From: a virus
DNA length: 39,955 bases
Reading direction: 5' to 3' (one strand)
Virus record (IMG/VR): IMGVR_UViG_3300007735_000719
Location: 1-39,955 of that record
Of this stretch, positions 14,478 to 22,759 are shown one piece after another. The notes below the pieces were generated by a model. That model was not told the DNA's origin and ran no database searches. It saw only the letters and a list, made by a program, of their open reading frames with translations. Positions within the stretch are counted from its first letter, which is position 1; each line of letters opens with the position of its first letter. A program made the translations under genes and the position numbers.

Positions 14478-14720
14478 ATGTTTACGCTTAATCTGGTCAC
14501 CCGCTCGCGTCGCGTTATGTCGCGCGATGTCGGGCTGGATCTCGCGCAGTCGGAACACGACATCCACACCGCTGCGGCCGGCTTGCTTGCGGCGGCGGTG
14601 TCGGAGCATTCGGACATTGTCGATGCGAACGTATGCTGGGACGATCCGCGCTGCGATACTAATTATCGCGTGCTGGCGCACTGGGCGGCCGGTGTGGTGC
14701 GTGCCGGGGAGTACAGCTGA
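14478..14720 (+). CDS. Small early protein
   Basis: An 80-aa protein starting MFTLNLVTRSRRVMSRDVGL, with SEHDIHTAAAGLLAAAVSEH in the middle and WDDPRCDTNYRVLAHWAAG near the end. GGGGGA lies seven bases before ATG 14478. Directly downstream of promoter 2 and joined to the next gene by a TGATG overlap. No family recognised. Confidence 0.7.
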   Translation: MFTLNLVTRSRRVMSRDVGLDLAQSEHDIHTAAAGLLAAAVSEHSDIVDANVCWDDPRCDTNYRVLAHWAAGVVRAGEYS

Positions 14721-14899
14721 TGCACTGGGCCGACTCGGCAACGCACTGGGACGGGCGCTGGTTCCAGCACCCGGTCACCGGCTACCCCAGCACTCGCGAT
14801 GAGTGCTGGGACTTCACGCGCGAAGTGAACCTGGCCGATATCGGCGAGGCGCCGGCGCTGGTATTCAACCCGGACGCCGGCGACTTCGAGTTAGCTTAA
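14720..14899 (+). CDS. Small acidic early protein, convergent with the primase gene
   Basis: A 59-aa acidic, Trp-rich protein starting MHWADSATHWDGRWFQHPVT and ending NPDAGDFELA. It starts at the last base of the preceding stop (TGATG). Its stop overlaps the primase stop from the other strand by four bases (14896-14899), with no terminator between them. Function unknown. Confidence 0.7.
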   Translation: MHWADSATHWDGRWFQHPVTGYPSTRDECWDFTREVNLADIGEAPALVFNPDAGDFELA

Positions 14900-17208
14900 C
14901 CAGTCACCGCCCGCAGCCCGGGCGCCGGATCTGTTTCGGTCATTCGGCGCAGGTCGGACTTGCTGTAGCTGGCCAGCTGCGGCGCGCAGTATAATTGCTT
15001 TTTGGTCGGATATTCGCGCGACGACACCAGCCCGCAGTCCAGCCAGCCACACTCGGCCAGCGCGTGCAGTAACGCCGCCTTCGGTATTCGGATGCCGGAC
15101 AGGTTGCCGGCCTGTATGCGTGAGCATAGCGAGCTGAATGGCGACGCAATGACGCCCGCGGCGAACTCGCCGACGCGGTTCTCGATCATGTCAATCAGCA
15201 GTTCCTCGGCCGGGCTGCGGCCGTCGGACACCAGCGTCTCCCAGTACCTAGTGCGAATCGGCGCGGCGCCCGGGTTGAACCGACTGACATCCCGCGCGTA
15301 CAGGTGTTCGGCCACGGCATCGTATCCGCCGTTCGCGTACCACGACCACAGCAGTTCGGCGTCGGCCACGTCCATCCGCCCGCCGACGCACTTCAGCACC
15401 AGCCAGCGCCGGTCGCTGGAGTCCAGCACCAGCGGCACCTGTTCATTCGAGTACGCAACGACCAGCAGTCGGTTCAAGGCATCATAGGGGCGCAGGCCCT
15501 TTCGGTTGACCGACAAGTATTCGGGCGGCGCGGCCAACAAGGGCTTCAATTTGTTGGCGAGCGCGCGCCGGGCACCGGCATCGGAATCGCGCAGTTCGTT
15601 CAGCACCAGCACTTCGCATTCAAGGTGGTAGCCCCATGCGGAGTTCAACTCATCGCCCTGCACCAGCCCCCGGTTGCGCTGGAACGGCCCGCAGACGGCC
15701 CGCAGGAACGGCGCGATCAGCGAGTCTTTCCCGCACCCGGCGTGCCCGGCCAGCAGCACGCCGTGATTGATCTTCACGTCGGGCCGCTGGAGCTTGAACG
15801 CCAGAACGTCCAGCAGCGCCTCACGCTCGGCTGCGTCGGGCAGCAGGGCCTCAAGGTGCGCCAGCCATAGCCCGGCGCCCTGAGCGGTCACAGGGCGCCC
15901 CGGGCGGGCGTCCACCCAGCGGTTGCCGTAGACCTCGCCGCCGTCACGCTCCACCAGCGCCGGCAGGCCGGGCGCGTAGGTGATGCCGGCCAGCGCCCGG
16001 CCGCCCTTCGGCTGGCGCATGGCGTCGAACCACTGCGACGCCTGAATCAGATTGCCCTTGCCGTGCGGCGACCGGAACGCGATGTGGGCGTACAGCGCAT
16101 TGAACCCCCGCCGGGTCACTTCGGTGCGGTCATCGATGTTGAAGTAGCCGTCGTCGCTGACAACGTAGGCCCAGTGCCTGTGCAGCTCGTCGGCTTGCAG
16201 CCGCTGATGCTCGCGTGCCTGCACGGCGGCCAGCACCTCGGCGGCTTCGGCTTCAGCGACTGAGCCGGTCGGCAGCTTGTCAAGCGCGGCGGCCATCGTC
16301 GCGGCCAGCAGTTCCTCGCGCAGTCCGGGCTCACGTTTTGGGCCTCCCCGGGCCGCTACCCAGTCCAGAAACGCCCGCGAGTCCAACTCCACGCAATGCC
16401 CGTGGTAACAGCAGAACGACCGCGACGCAGGCGCATACCGGGCCTCGGGGTTGCTGTCGGAATGCTCGGCGGCGTTCGGGCAGACGACCGGCGCCCAGCC
16501 GCTGACGTTCGGGCGGCCCAGCACCAGCCCTTCGGCCAGCAGCCACGACCAGACATCGTCGGTGCCATCGTCGGCAAGGCCGACGGCCGGCGACCAGGCG
16601 CGGGTGTCGGCGTCTGGCGATTCGGCCGTGATGCTGAAGGCGTCGCACAATTGCAAATAGGTGAACTGGCGTTCGGGGTGGAACTCGACCAGTCGGGCGG
16701 CAAAGCCGTCGCGCTTGAGATTGACTGAGCCGGGCAGGCGGAAGTTCCTCACCAAGCCGCCGGCGCCGGGGTCGGTGAACTCAAGCTCGGCCAGCCGGCG
16801 CACCAGCGCGACGAACTGCGCCCCGGACGGCACGCCGTCCTCAGCGAAGGCGAAGCCGTACTGGTGGTTGCCGGGCGACGTTTCCATGATCCAGCTCGGC
16901 GCGATCGGCGGAACCTTGGACTTCGTGCCGACATCGTCCAGCACCAGCACCAAGGGGAACTCGACGCAGCGGGCCTGCGCGACCGGGCGGCCGTCGGGGA
17001 ATCGGTCGACGATGAACGACCCGGTATTGCCGTACACCGCCCAGCTAGGGTCGATACGGGCGTCGGGCACCATCGGGATGAAGGTGCACTTCGGTGACCC
17101 GTCGGCGTGGAACGCCGGCGGGCGCACGGGCTTCTGTCGAACGACCAGCGCCGTCTCGCCGTCGGGCGCCAGACTTGCGTACCAATCAATGAAAGTCTTA
17201 CAATCCAT
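14896..17208 (-). CDS. Primase/SF3 helicase (RepB/VapE-type)
   Basis: A 770-aa replication protein with two enzyme parts. The N-terminal part (about 1-200) looks like an archaeo-eukaryotic-type primase: LVLDDVGTKSK with Asp91/Asp92, and METSPGNHQYGFAF. Next comes a possible zinc site (Cys243, then CCYHGHC at 266-272). The C-terminal part (about 450-620) is a superfamily 3 helicase: Walker A AGHAGCGKDS (487-496), Walker B EVLVLNE (532-538) and VVAYSNEQVPL as motif C. It should prime and unwind phage DNA together with the polymerase gene upstream. AGGAGGAG precedes ATG 17208. All motifs are intact. Confidence 0.9.
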   Translation of the reverse strand: MDCKTFIDWYASLAPDGETALVVRQKPVRPPAFHADGSPKCTFIPMVPDARIDPSWAVYGNTGSFIVDRFPDGRPVAQARCVEFPLVLVLDDVGTKSKVPPIAPSWIMETSPGNHQYGFAFAEDGVPSGAQFVALVRRLAELEFTDPGAGGLVRNFRLPGSVNLKRDGFAARLVEFHPERQFTYLQLCDAFSITAESPDADTRAWSPAVGLADDGTDDVWSWLLAEGLVLGRPNVSGWAPVVCPNAAEHSDSNPEARYAPASRSFCCYHGHCVELDSRAFLDWVAARGGPKREPGLREELLAATMAAALDKLPTGSVAEAEAAEVLAAVQAREHQRLQADELHRHWAYVVSDDGYFNIDDRTEVTRRGFNALYAHIAFRSPHGKGNLIQASQWFDAMRQPKGGRALAGITYAPGLPALVERDGGEVYGNRWVDARPGRPVTAQGAGLWLAHLEALLPDAAEREALLDVLAFKLQRPDVKINHGVLLAGHAGCGKDSLIAPFLRAVCGPFQRNRGLVQGDELNSAWGYHLECEVLVLNELRDSDAGARRALANKLKPLLAAPPEYLSVNRKGLRPYDALNRLLVVAYSNEQVPLVLDSSDRRWLVLKCVGGRMDVADAELLWSWYANGGYDAVAEHLYARDVSRFNPGAAPIRTRYWETLVSDGRSPAEELLIDMIENRVGEFAAGVIASPFSSLCSRIQAGNLSGIRIPKAALLHALAECGWLDCGLVSSREYPTKKQLYCAPQLASYSKSDLRRMTETDPAPGLRAVTG

Positions 17209-17235
17209 TCGTTCGCTCCTCCTGTTGGTTGAATT

Positions 17236-17266
17236 GCCCCGGCCTCACCCGCCGGGGCTTTTTTTT
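17236..17266 (+). terminator. Plus-strand terminator inside a minus-strand operon
   Basis: GCCCCGGC-CTCACCC-GCCGGGGC with a perfect 8-bp stem, followed by eight T on the plus strand (17259-17266). The genes on both sides run on the minus strand, and the T-run overlaps the polymerase stop codon. It can therefore only end plus-strand RNA, for example transcripts from promoter 2 that pass antisense through the primase gene. Confidence 0.8.
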
Positions 17267-19184
17267 ACTTGCCGAACCGCAACAGCGTCTTGGCCTTTGC
17301 GGCCAGCGGCAGCCCTGCGGCCCAGGCGGGCGGGGTCTGCATGACGTCTTCCAGCCGCCGGGCGGCGGCCTCGGCCTTGTACTCGGGCACCTCAAGGACG
17401 ATTTCGTCGTGGACGTGCAGGACGACATCGTCCAGCACCCGCAGCGCCTCGCGCAGCAAGTCGTGCGCGGTTGCCTGTACGACATTTTCGCACGCCAGCC
17501 CATTCCACAGCCGGGCGCGGGGCCACTCTGTGGCGTCGGCCTTAGGCTTCCACGACGCCTTGGCGTAGGTTAGACCTTCGTCTGACAACTTGGCAAACGG
17601 GTAGCAAAGCACGCGGCCGGACGGCAGGATGTACCACAGGTGTAGTTTGTCGAATAGATAGGTGATGCGCCCCGCGCTGAACTCCCGCCCCGGGCGGCGC
17701 ATCGCGCTCAAATAAGCGTCCTCAAGCTGCGACCAGAAGACTGGCGCCCAGGGGTTGGCCTTGCGCCAGCCGGCCACGATCTGCTTCGGGTTGCTCACCG
17801 TCACGCCGTAGCCTCTCGCCATCGCGGCGAACGCGCCTTGGCCGCCTCCGAACGCCAGCGCGAGTTCCTGCACCTTGCCCACCTGACGCATCTGGAGCGC
17901 CTCGGGCGACTCCCATTCGACCTGCTTGGCGACGTCATTGTAGTGACCGCCAAAGGTCGCGACGGCATTGACGATGTACGGGTCGCGGCCGGAACGGTAG
18001 ACGTCCAACTTAGCCTCACCGGCCGGCGACTGCGCCAGCCACGGATTGACCCGACCTTCGATGGCTGACCAGTCGGCGGTCACGAACACATAGCCCGGCT
18101 GGGCGATGAGCGCCGGCCGGAGCATCGACTTCAGCGCGTCCGACACCCGGCCGTCCAGCTTGTGGCCGCGCACGATGGCCTGTCGCAGCGCGACGGGGTC
18201 TTTGGCGGTCTTGCGGGGCAGGTTGTGTACCTGCGCCCCGTAGGACGCCGCACGGCCTGTAGCGGCGCCTCCGGCGAACACGAACGCGCCCCGCAGTCGG
18301 TTGTCCTCCTCATCGGCCAGCGCGGCCAGCCGGGCGAACTTCGCAACGCTGGACGACCAGATGTCGTCGGCGCACTGCACGACCTCGCGAACGTCCGGGT
18401 CGAGGTCGTCGCAGGCCAGCAGGTTGGCCCGGACGAACTTGTCGATGCTGGACTTGCCGTTGACCTCGGTCAGCGCAAGTTGCTCCGGGGTGAGCCTGTC
18501 CAGCACCCATTCGCGCATGACGGGAGAGCGCACCGAGGTCACCATGCCCTTCGTGATCTCCCAGACCGTGTTCTGGATGTCGTTAGCTTCCTCGGCCGAG
18601 TACTGCGTGGCCGCGCGGGCCAGCGCGACGTCGATTAGAACGCCCCGGTCGTTAATCCGCTCATTGGCGTGATAGTCGGCCAGCTCAGTCGGCGACAGCG
18701 GGCGCAGGCGCTGGCTGACGTCGCGCATCGCCCGCATGTCCTGCGCGCAGTACGCGAACAGGTCGGTCAGGTCTTGCGCCGTGTGCTTGAACGGTGGCAC
18801 GCAGCACTTCCTGATGAGCGCGGCGCCCGAATGGTCTTTACGCATCCCGGCGCCGCTGAACCGCCCGATGTCCTCTAAGCTGCCAGGCGCGCAGTTCGCC
18901 CGGGCCTGCGCGGCCGTGCAGACGAACTGCTCCAGCTTGTGGTCGGTCTGGAGGACGTACCACAGGATGAGCCGCTCAAACGTCGCGTTGTGGGCGTAGA
19001 TGGGGCCCTTGTAGTTGAACACGTCCTGCGGGAACGGCTGGTCAGGCGTCCACGTCACGACGTCGCCGTCGTCAAAGGCGTAGCACATGCACAGCACCTC
19101 GGTCGAGCGGTGCATGGCGTAGTTGTAAACGCCCACAGCGGTCAGGTCGCACTCGCTGCGGGTTTCAAAATCTAGGTAGAGCAT
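17265..19184 (-). CDS. DNA polymerase, family A
   Basis: A 639-aa replicative polymerase. The N-terminal 3'-5' exonuclease domain has YLDFETRS (Asp5, Glu7) and AHNATFERL (about 64-72). The polymerase domain shows motif A DWSAIEGR (Asp371), motif B around KVQELALAFGGGQG (Lys437) and motif C VHDEIVLEV (His592, Asp593). The length fits short phage family A enzymes without a 5' nuclease. I start at ATG 19184; the longer GTG frame from 19295 adds a Pro/Arg-rich, unlikely leader. No Shine-Dalgarno site precedes 19184; instead a terminator hairpin ends two bases before it. It partners the primase downstream. Confidence 0.93.
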   Translation of the reverse strand: MLYLDFETRSECDLTAVGVYNYAMHRSTEVLCMCYAFDDGDVVTWTPDQPFPQDVFNYKGPIYAHNATFERLILWYVLQTDHKLEQFVCTAAQARANCAPGSLEDIGRFSGAGMRKDHSGAALIRKCCVPPFKHTAQDLTDLFAYCAQDMRAMRDVSQRLRPLSPTELADYHANERINDRGVLIDVALARAATQYSAEEANDIQNTVWEITKGMVTSVRSPVMREWVLDRLTPEQLALTEVNGKSSIDKFVRANLLACDDLDPDVREVVQCADDIWSSSVAKFARLAALADEEDNRLRGAFVFAGGAATGRAASYGAQVHNLPRKTAKDPVALRQAIVRGHKLDGRVSDALKSMLRPALIAQPGYVFVTADWSAIEGRVNPWLAQSPAGEAKLDVYRSGRDPYIVNAVATFGGHYNDVAKQVEWESPEALQMRQVGKVQELALAFGGGQGAFAAMARGYGVTVSNPKQIVAGWRKANPWAPVFWSQLEDAYLSAMRRPGREFSAGRITYLFDKLHLWYILPSGRVLCYPFAKLSDEGLTYAKASWKPKADATEWPRARLWNGLACENVVQATAHDLLREALRVLDDVVLHVHDEIVLEVPEYKAEAAARRLEDVMQTPPAWAAGLPLAAKAKTLLRFGK

Positions 19185-19186
19185 AG

Positions 19187-19213
19187 AAAAAAACGGGGCC
19201 TTTCGGCCCCGTT
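19187..19213 (-). terminator. Terminator/attenuator directly before the DNA polymerase gene
   Basis: On the minus strand, AACGGGGCC-GAAA-GGCCCCGTT is a perfect 9-bp stem with a GAAA tetraloop. It ends in a run of seven T that stops two bases before the polymerase ATG at 19184. It lies between the 208-aa gene (stop at 19232) and the polymerase, and should cut or lower read-through into the polymerase gene. Confidence 0.85.
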
Positions 19214-19231
19214 CCTCGTCAGGTTGGGTGA

Positions 19232-19858
19232 TTAGCTGCGGCGGCGCCGGCCGTTGTCGGCGACCGGGGCTTCCGGGCCTTCCAGCGACATCCACCCGAC
19301 GACCTCAAAGACCGGCGTGAAGACCCGGCCGTACGACTTGTGCTGGTAGTGGTCTTTCTTCAAGGCCACGACCGGCACCGGCTTCGACTGGTCTTTGTCC
19401 ACCTGATGGGCGATGGCAATCGCCAGTTCCTGCACGGCTTTCTTACCGCCGACGCTGGTCACGCTGTACCGGCATTCCAGCCCGGCATCAGCGCCGGTCA
19501 GGCACTGAAGGGAAAAGCCGATCTGCCTCTCCCAGCCCTTTTCCGCGCCGGCCGGCGCCGGCCCGACGTCCGGCAGCGGCTCGCTGACCGGCACCATGGA
19601 CTCGCCGAGCGGCTGGCCCGCGCCCCAGGCGATGAAGCCGTGGATGAAGCTGAACGGGTTGACCGCCCAGGTCGAGTCAGACTCGACCTCGGTCTGGTCG
19701 GCACCGAACACCCAGTGACCGGTCTTGTCCATCTTGAGGATGGCCGCGCCGTCCAGACCGGCAACGCCGGCGTCGATGGACTTAAGGGTGGTAGACAGAG
19801 ACTTCACAGTCTCCACGGACGGCAGGCCAGCGCCTGCAAATTTCACGAGATTGGACAT
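19232..19858 (-). CDS. Probable single-stranded DNA-binding protein
   Basis: A 208-aa protein with a beta-rich core (HWVFGADQTEVESDSTWAVN, QIGFSLQCLTGADAGLECRY) and a tail of Arg residues (NGRRRRS). Position between a RecB-like nuclease and a family A polymerase, with length and aromatic residues fitting an OB-type ssDNA-binding role, supports this call; no diagnostic motif is visible. Clear GGAG before ATG 19858. It is followed by a strong terminator. The assignment is mainly contextual. Confidence 0.6.
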   Translation of the reverse strand: MSNLVKFAGAGLPSVETVKSLSTTLKSIDAGVAGLDGAAILKMDKTGHWVFGADQTEVESDSTWAVNPFSFIHGFIAWGAGQPLGESMVPVSEPLPDVGPAPAGAEKGWERQIGFSLQCLTGADAGLECRYSVTSVGGKKAVQELAIAIAHQVDKDQSKPVPVVALKKDHYQHKSYGRVFTPVFEVVGWMSLEGPEAPVADNGRRRRS

Positions 19859-19868
19859 TACTGTCTCC

Positions 19869-20999
19869 TTACTGAAGTTTACTAAGAGCAGCAGTCAACT
19901 GCTGCCCGATTTGCAACACGGCGGGCCGAGGGTCGTCCTCCGGCGCCAACGTGTGACCGGAACTGATGGCGGTGATGAGGCCGTCGGGCATGGCGGTCTT
20001 GGTCTTCTTCAAGACTTTCTCCACCTGCGCCGGCGACTTCAACTCAGTCACCATCAGATCAGATTCATCAACACCAGCGGCGGTCAGGGCGGCAACAGCA
20101 GCCGCCTCATCAGTCCACTGGCGGGTCGCGCGCTTCGCGACCAGCTTGTATCCGGGCACAGTACCACCGGCCTCCAAGGTCTGCAAAGACATTTCGCGCA
20201 CGGCCTTGATCCAGTCTTCCAGCATGTCGGCCATGCGCAGGTGCGCGCCCAACTGACGCACGTCCAGCGCGTCACGCTGAACCTTCAGCGCCCGGTCAGC
20301 CGCGCCGGTCATCTGCGGGCAGATGGCCTTCGCCGGGCAGAAGCGGCACCAGTCGCCGGCCTTCGTCCAAGCGTCAGGGCGTTCGCTCATCTTGACCGCG
20401 TCGCGCAGGCGGGCCGAAAACTGCATCAGCTGCGGCACGCTGACCTCCCAGCGTTTCATCGACGGCGGCTGAATGATGACCAGTTCGATGGTTTCGGCGC
20501 CTTCAAACACCCAGCGGGTATGATCGCCGCGCAGCGCGGCGGAGGCGTAGAACAGCAACTGGTCGTTGTCGATGGCTTCGACCGGGACGCCGTTGCCGAA
20601 CTTCCAGTCGATGACGTAGGCCGACTTGCCGACGCGCAGCAACAGGTCGCAGGAACCAAACGCGCCGGGGATGAAGTCGCCGAAGTCCACGCGGGCCTCG
20701 CACATGAACTCGCCGTCCTTGAACGGGTCGAGGTCGTCCAGCAGTGCCAGGGCCGGCAGCAGCTTGGTGTTGACCATTTCCTCGGTCAAGGTGATGCCGT
20801 TGTACTCGGCGACGCCGACCAGATCGTGCGGCGCCGGGCCGCCGTCCAGCGTCTGGGCAATGATGTTGTGCAGCAGGGTGCCTTCATCGGCGTAGCTGCT
20901 GCTGGGCGCCGGCGGCACTTTCGCAATAAGCGCGGCGCTGCCGGGGCAGTTGATTAAACGCTTGGCGGTGGAACCGCCGACTACTGAACTGTGTTGCAT
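19869..20999 (-). CDS. RecB/Cas4-like PD-(D/E)XK nuclease with Fe-S cysteines (DUF2800-like)
   Basis: A 376-aa protein of the phage DUF2800 type. The nuclease core shows GSCDLLL (Asp118), YVIDWKFG (Asp131, Lys133) and NDQLLFYA (Gln147, Tyr151). Four cysteines, Cys18 (NCPGS) and Cys218, Cys221 and Cys227 (CRFCPAKAIC), match the iron-sulfur arrangement of AddB/Cas4 exonucleases. It would process DNA ends during replication or recombination. GGAGG precedes ATG 20999. It is the first gene of the replication operon and diverges from the plus-strand gene at 21109. Confidence 0.88.
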   Translation of the reverse strand: MQHSSVVGGSTAKRLINCPGSAALIAKVPPAPSSSYADEGTLLHNIIAQTLDGGPAPHDLVGVAEYNGITLTEEMVNTKLLPALALLDDLDPFKDGEFMCEARVDFGDFIPGAFGSCDLLLRVGKSAYVIDWKFGNGVPVEAIDNDQLLFYASAALRGDHTRWVFEGAETIELVIIQPPSMKRWEVSVPQLMQFSARLRDAVKMSERPDAWTKAGDWCRFCPAKAICPQMTGAADRALKVQRDALDVRQLGAHLRMADMLEDWIKAVREMSLQTLEAGGTVPGYKLVAKRATRQWTDEAAAVAALTAAGVDESDLMVTELKSPAQVEKVLKKTKTAMPDGLITAISSGHTLAPEDDPRPAVLQIGQQLTAALSKLQ

Positions 21000-21047
21000 G
21001 GTCGCCTCCTGTTGTGGTGGGCGGAATGTACAGGAATCGAAAACAAG

Positions 21048-21089
21048 TTGACAAGCCCCCGGGCAAAATAATTACGATTCGCTTGTCAA
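21048..21089. promoter_or_regulatory. Divergent control site with 9-bp inverted repeat
   Basis: TTGACAAGC (21048-21056) and GCTTGTCAA (21081-21089) are exact complements 24 bases apart, in the 109-base gap between the divergent genes at 20999 and 21109. Each arm contains a TTGACA box pointing inward. The plus strand has AT-rich DNA after it (AAAATAATTACGAT), but no -10 box with normal spacing is clear in either direction. A pair of promoters or a dimer-bound operator would fit. Confidence 0.5.
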
Positions 21090-21108
21090 AACAACAGGAG
21101 GTAGACCG

Positions 21109-21357
21109 ATGTCGTACCATGAATACTTGGCGGCCCAGCACTTTGGGACGCACATGACCGAGGAAGATTGGAAGGTTGAGGTGGCCGAGTGGATTAAGAG
21201 CCACCCGACCGAGGCCGGCGACGAACTGGCGCAGCACCTTGACGACGACCTCGTCGCCAAGCTGCTGACCGCGCCGGCGGCGTTCGCGCAGGACTGCTTT
21301 GAAATCTTGTGTTCGCACATTCGTGTGCAAGCCAGAAAGGCGTGGGACGAGCTATGA
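21109..21357 (+). CDS. Small acidic early protein
   Basis: An 82-aa acidic protein starting MSYHEYLAAQHFGTHMTEED, with WIKSHPTEAGDELAQHLDDD in the middle. A strong AGGAGG lies seven bases before ATG 21109. It is the first gene of early block 2 and its stop overlaps the next start. Not recognised. Confidence 0.75.
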   Translation: MSYHEYLAAQHFGTHMTEEDWKVEVAEWIKSHPTEAGDELAQHLDDDLVAKLLTAPAAFAQDCFEILCSHIRVQARKAWDEL

Positions 21358-21569
21358 CACCCGACTTCCTCCGCGCCTACGGGCGCCTGTACCAACTGGG
21401 CTGCGTCTCGATGAAGCAGTTCCGCGACCTGCCGGCCGAGGCGCGGCAGGGGTTCATTGACTGGCACGTCGCCGAGTTCGGCGGCGATGCTAACGATGCG
21501 TGGGACACCGCGCTGGACATGTTGACCGAAGACGACCATTGGAGTGATCCGCATGAAAAAAGTATCTAA
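21354..21569 (+). CDS. Small acidic early protein
   Basis: A 71-aa protein starting MTPDFLRAYGRLYQLGCVSM, with FRDLPAEARQGFIDWHVAEF in the middle. I chose ATG 21354 because it overlaps the preceding stop as ATGA, the rule in this block. Its end overlaps the next start region. Function unknown. Confidence 0.72.
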   Translation: MTPDFLRAYGRLYQLGCVSMKQFRDLPAEARQGFIDWHVAEFGGDANDAWDTALDMLTEDDHWSDPHEKSI

Positions 21570-21910
21570 CGACCCGCACGCCGGCCCCGTCGTCGGGGAT
21601 GCCAGCTACCGGCTGCATTTCCCCGACCCGGAGTCGTTCCGCGCGGCGATGGCGCTGGCGGCCCAGCTGGAGGCCAAAGGTCTGGCCCGCCGCGCCTGGC
21701 GCGTCCGGTGGAACCTTGACGGCCCGCAGCCGGCGCGGATGCCGTTGCCCCCGACGACGATGGAGACTGATGACGACCGTGGTGGTCGGGCATCGACCGA
21801 AGTGCCCGGGCTGGCCCGGATGGTGGAGCGCACGGGCCTGTCGAATTGGCAGATCGGCCGGGCGCATCACGCCCGAAAACTACGCAAAACTGAAGGAGTT
21901 CTGCAAATGA
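21553..21910 (+). CDS. Small hypothetical protein with a probable frameshift near its end
   Basis: ATG 21553 has GGAG eight bases upstream. The frame codes MKKVSNDPHAGPVVGDASYR and later GLARMVERTGLSNWQIGRA, both convincing as protein. After about 21864 this frame turns to HHARKLRKTEG, while the +1 frame gives ITPENYAKLKEFCK and then a stop at 21908-21910. That stop overlaps the next ATG (21907) exactly as ATGA, as elsewhere in this block. Removing one base near 21865 would join both parts into a protein of about 118 aa. As written, the frame runs on into the next gene and makes a 202-aa fusion. Confidence 0.6.
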
Positions 21911-22161
21911 GCAAGCTACAGGAAGCAGCGCGGCGAGCGTTGGCCGCACTAAATCGCTTTCACGGCGCGGTCACCGATACCGACTGGAAGATAGACTTTC
22001 GGCCCGAAATCGACGCGCTGCGCGACGCGCTGGCTGAAGACCGGCTGGCCGAGCCGGCGGAACCTATTACGCTGTTTGTCCGAGAGGACGACTACGAGTA
22101 TTCCGTGTGGGGCGAACTGAGACAGGTTGGGCCTAATCTGTATGAGGTGGTGGAGGAATGA
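21907..22161 (+). CDS. Small acidic protein
   Basis: An 84-aa protein starting MSKLQEAARRALAALNRFHG, with a helical first half and a beta-like end (ITLFVREDDYEYSVWGEL). GGAG lies eight bases before ATG 21907, which supports its own start although the upstream frame is open. Its stop overlaps the next start as ATGA. Not recognised. Confidence 0.65.
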   Translation: MSKLQEAARRALAALNRFHGAVTDTDWKIDFRPEIDALRDALAEDRLAEPAEPITLFVREDDYEYSVWGELRQVGPNLYEVVEE

Positions 22162-22499
22162 ACACTCTGCAAGATCATTTGAAGAGTGGAGAGGAAATAG
22201 GGTTTGGTTCCCTGCGCCGACCGTGTAAAAAGATTGTGTGCGCGGATGGCTTCACGGTGTCGGTGCAGGCGTCCACCTCGCACTACTGCACGCCGAGGGA
22301 CAACGACGGCCCATACTCGGAGGTGGAGCTTGGCTACCCCAGCGAGCCGGTGGAGGCATGGATGGAGTACGCCGAGCACTCCGACCGTCCGACGATGACG
22401 GTGTACGGTTACGTCCCGATTGAGGTGGTGGAGGTAGTGCTTGAGTATCACGGTGGGGTGGACTGGGACAAGACGACTAAGCCAAGGGGGGAGAAATGA
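22158..22499 (+). CDS. Conserved phage protein of unknown function
   Basis: A 113-aa protein with the pattern IGFGSLRRPCKKIVCADGF, SVQASTSHYCTPRDNDGPY and EVELGYPSEPV. I recall this pattern from many phages of proteobacteria, always annotated as hypothetical. Two Cys and the His-Tyr-Cys segment are conserved in my memory of the family. It ends KPRGEK, where a run of six G forms the ribosome site for the next ATGA-coupled gene. Confidence 0.75.
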   Translation: MNTLQDHLKSGEEIGFGSLRRPCKKIVCADGFTVSVQASTSHYCTPRDNDGPYSEVELGYPSEPVEAWMEYAEHSDRPTMTVYGYVPIEVVEVVLEYHGGVDWDKTTKPRGEK

Positions 22500-22759
22500 G
22501 CAGGGAAGAAATTATCCGGCTGGCCGAGTCGGCTGGAATTACGGTGATCGGCGAAGCGGTTTGGCGTTTGTGCGAACTCGTCGCCGCCGCCGAGCGCGAG
22601 GCGTGCGCGGAGGTGTGTGAGGAGTTTTACAGCGTCGAAGGCATTGCGCAGGACTGCGCGGAAGCGATCCGAGCAAGGGGATTCCGCGCTTTTGTACGGT
22701 GCTTTGTTGGTGCGCTAGAGGAGATGAACAGGATCAGCGCAAGGGGGAACGATGACTAA
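22496..22759 (+). CDS. EIIRLA-family small protein, copy 1
   Basis: An 87-aa helical protein: MSREEIIRLAESAGITVIGE, then ELVAAAEREACAEVCEEF and DCAEAIRARG. This N-terminal pattern with AAEREACA and a final AIRARG is common in small proteins of Burkholderia and other proteobacterial phages, without known function. It carries an extra tail (FRAFVRCFVGALEEMNRISARG) that repeats the RARG ending. It is the first of three related genes in this block. Confidence 0.75.
   Translation: MSREEIIRLAESAGITVIGEAVWRLCELVAAAEREACAEVCEEFYSVEGIAQDCAEAIRARGFRAFVRCFVGALEEMNRISARGNDD

Noticed and set aside
19185-19295. Longer DNA polymerase start at GTG 19295
   Set aside because: The added 37 residues are Pro/Arg-rich, overlap the end of the preceding gene and read through the terminator hairpin; the exonuclease motif begins right after ATG 19184.
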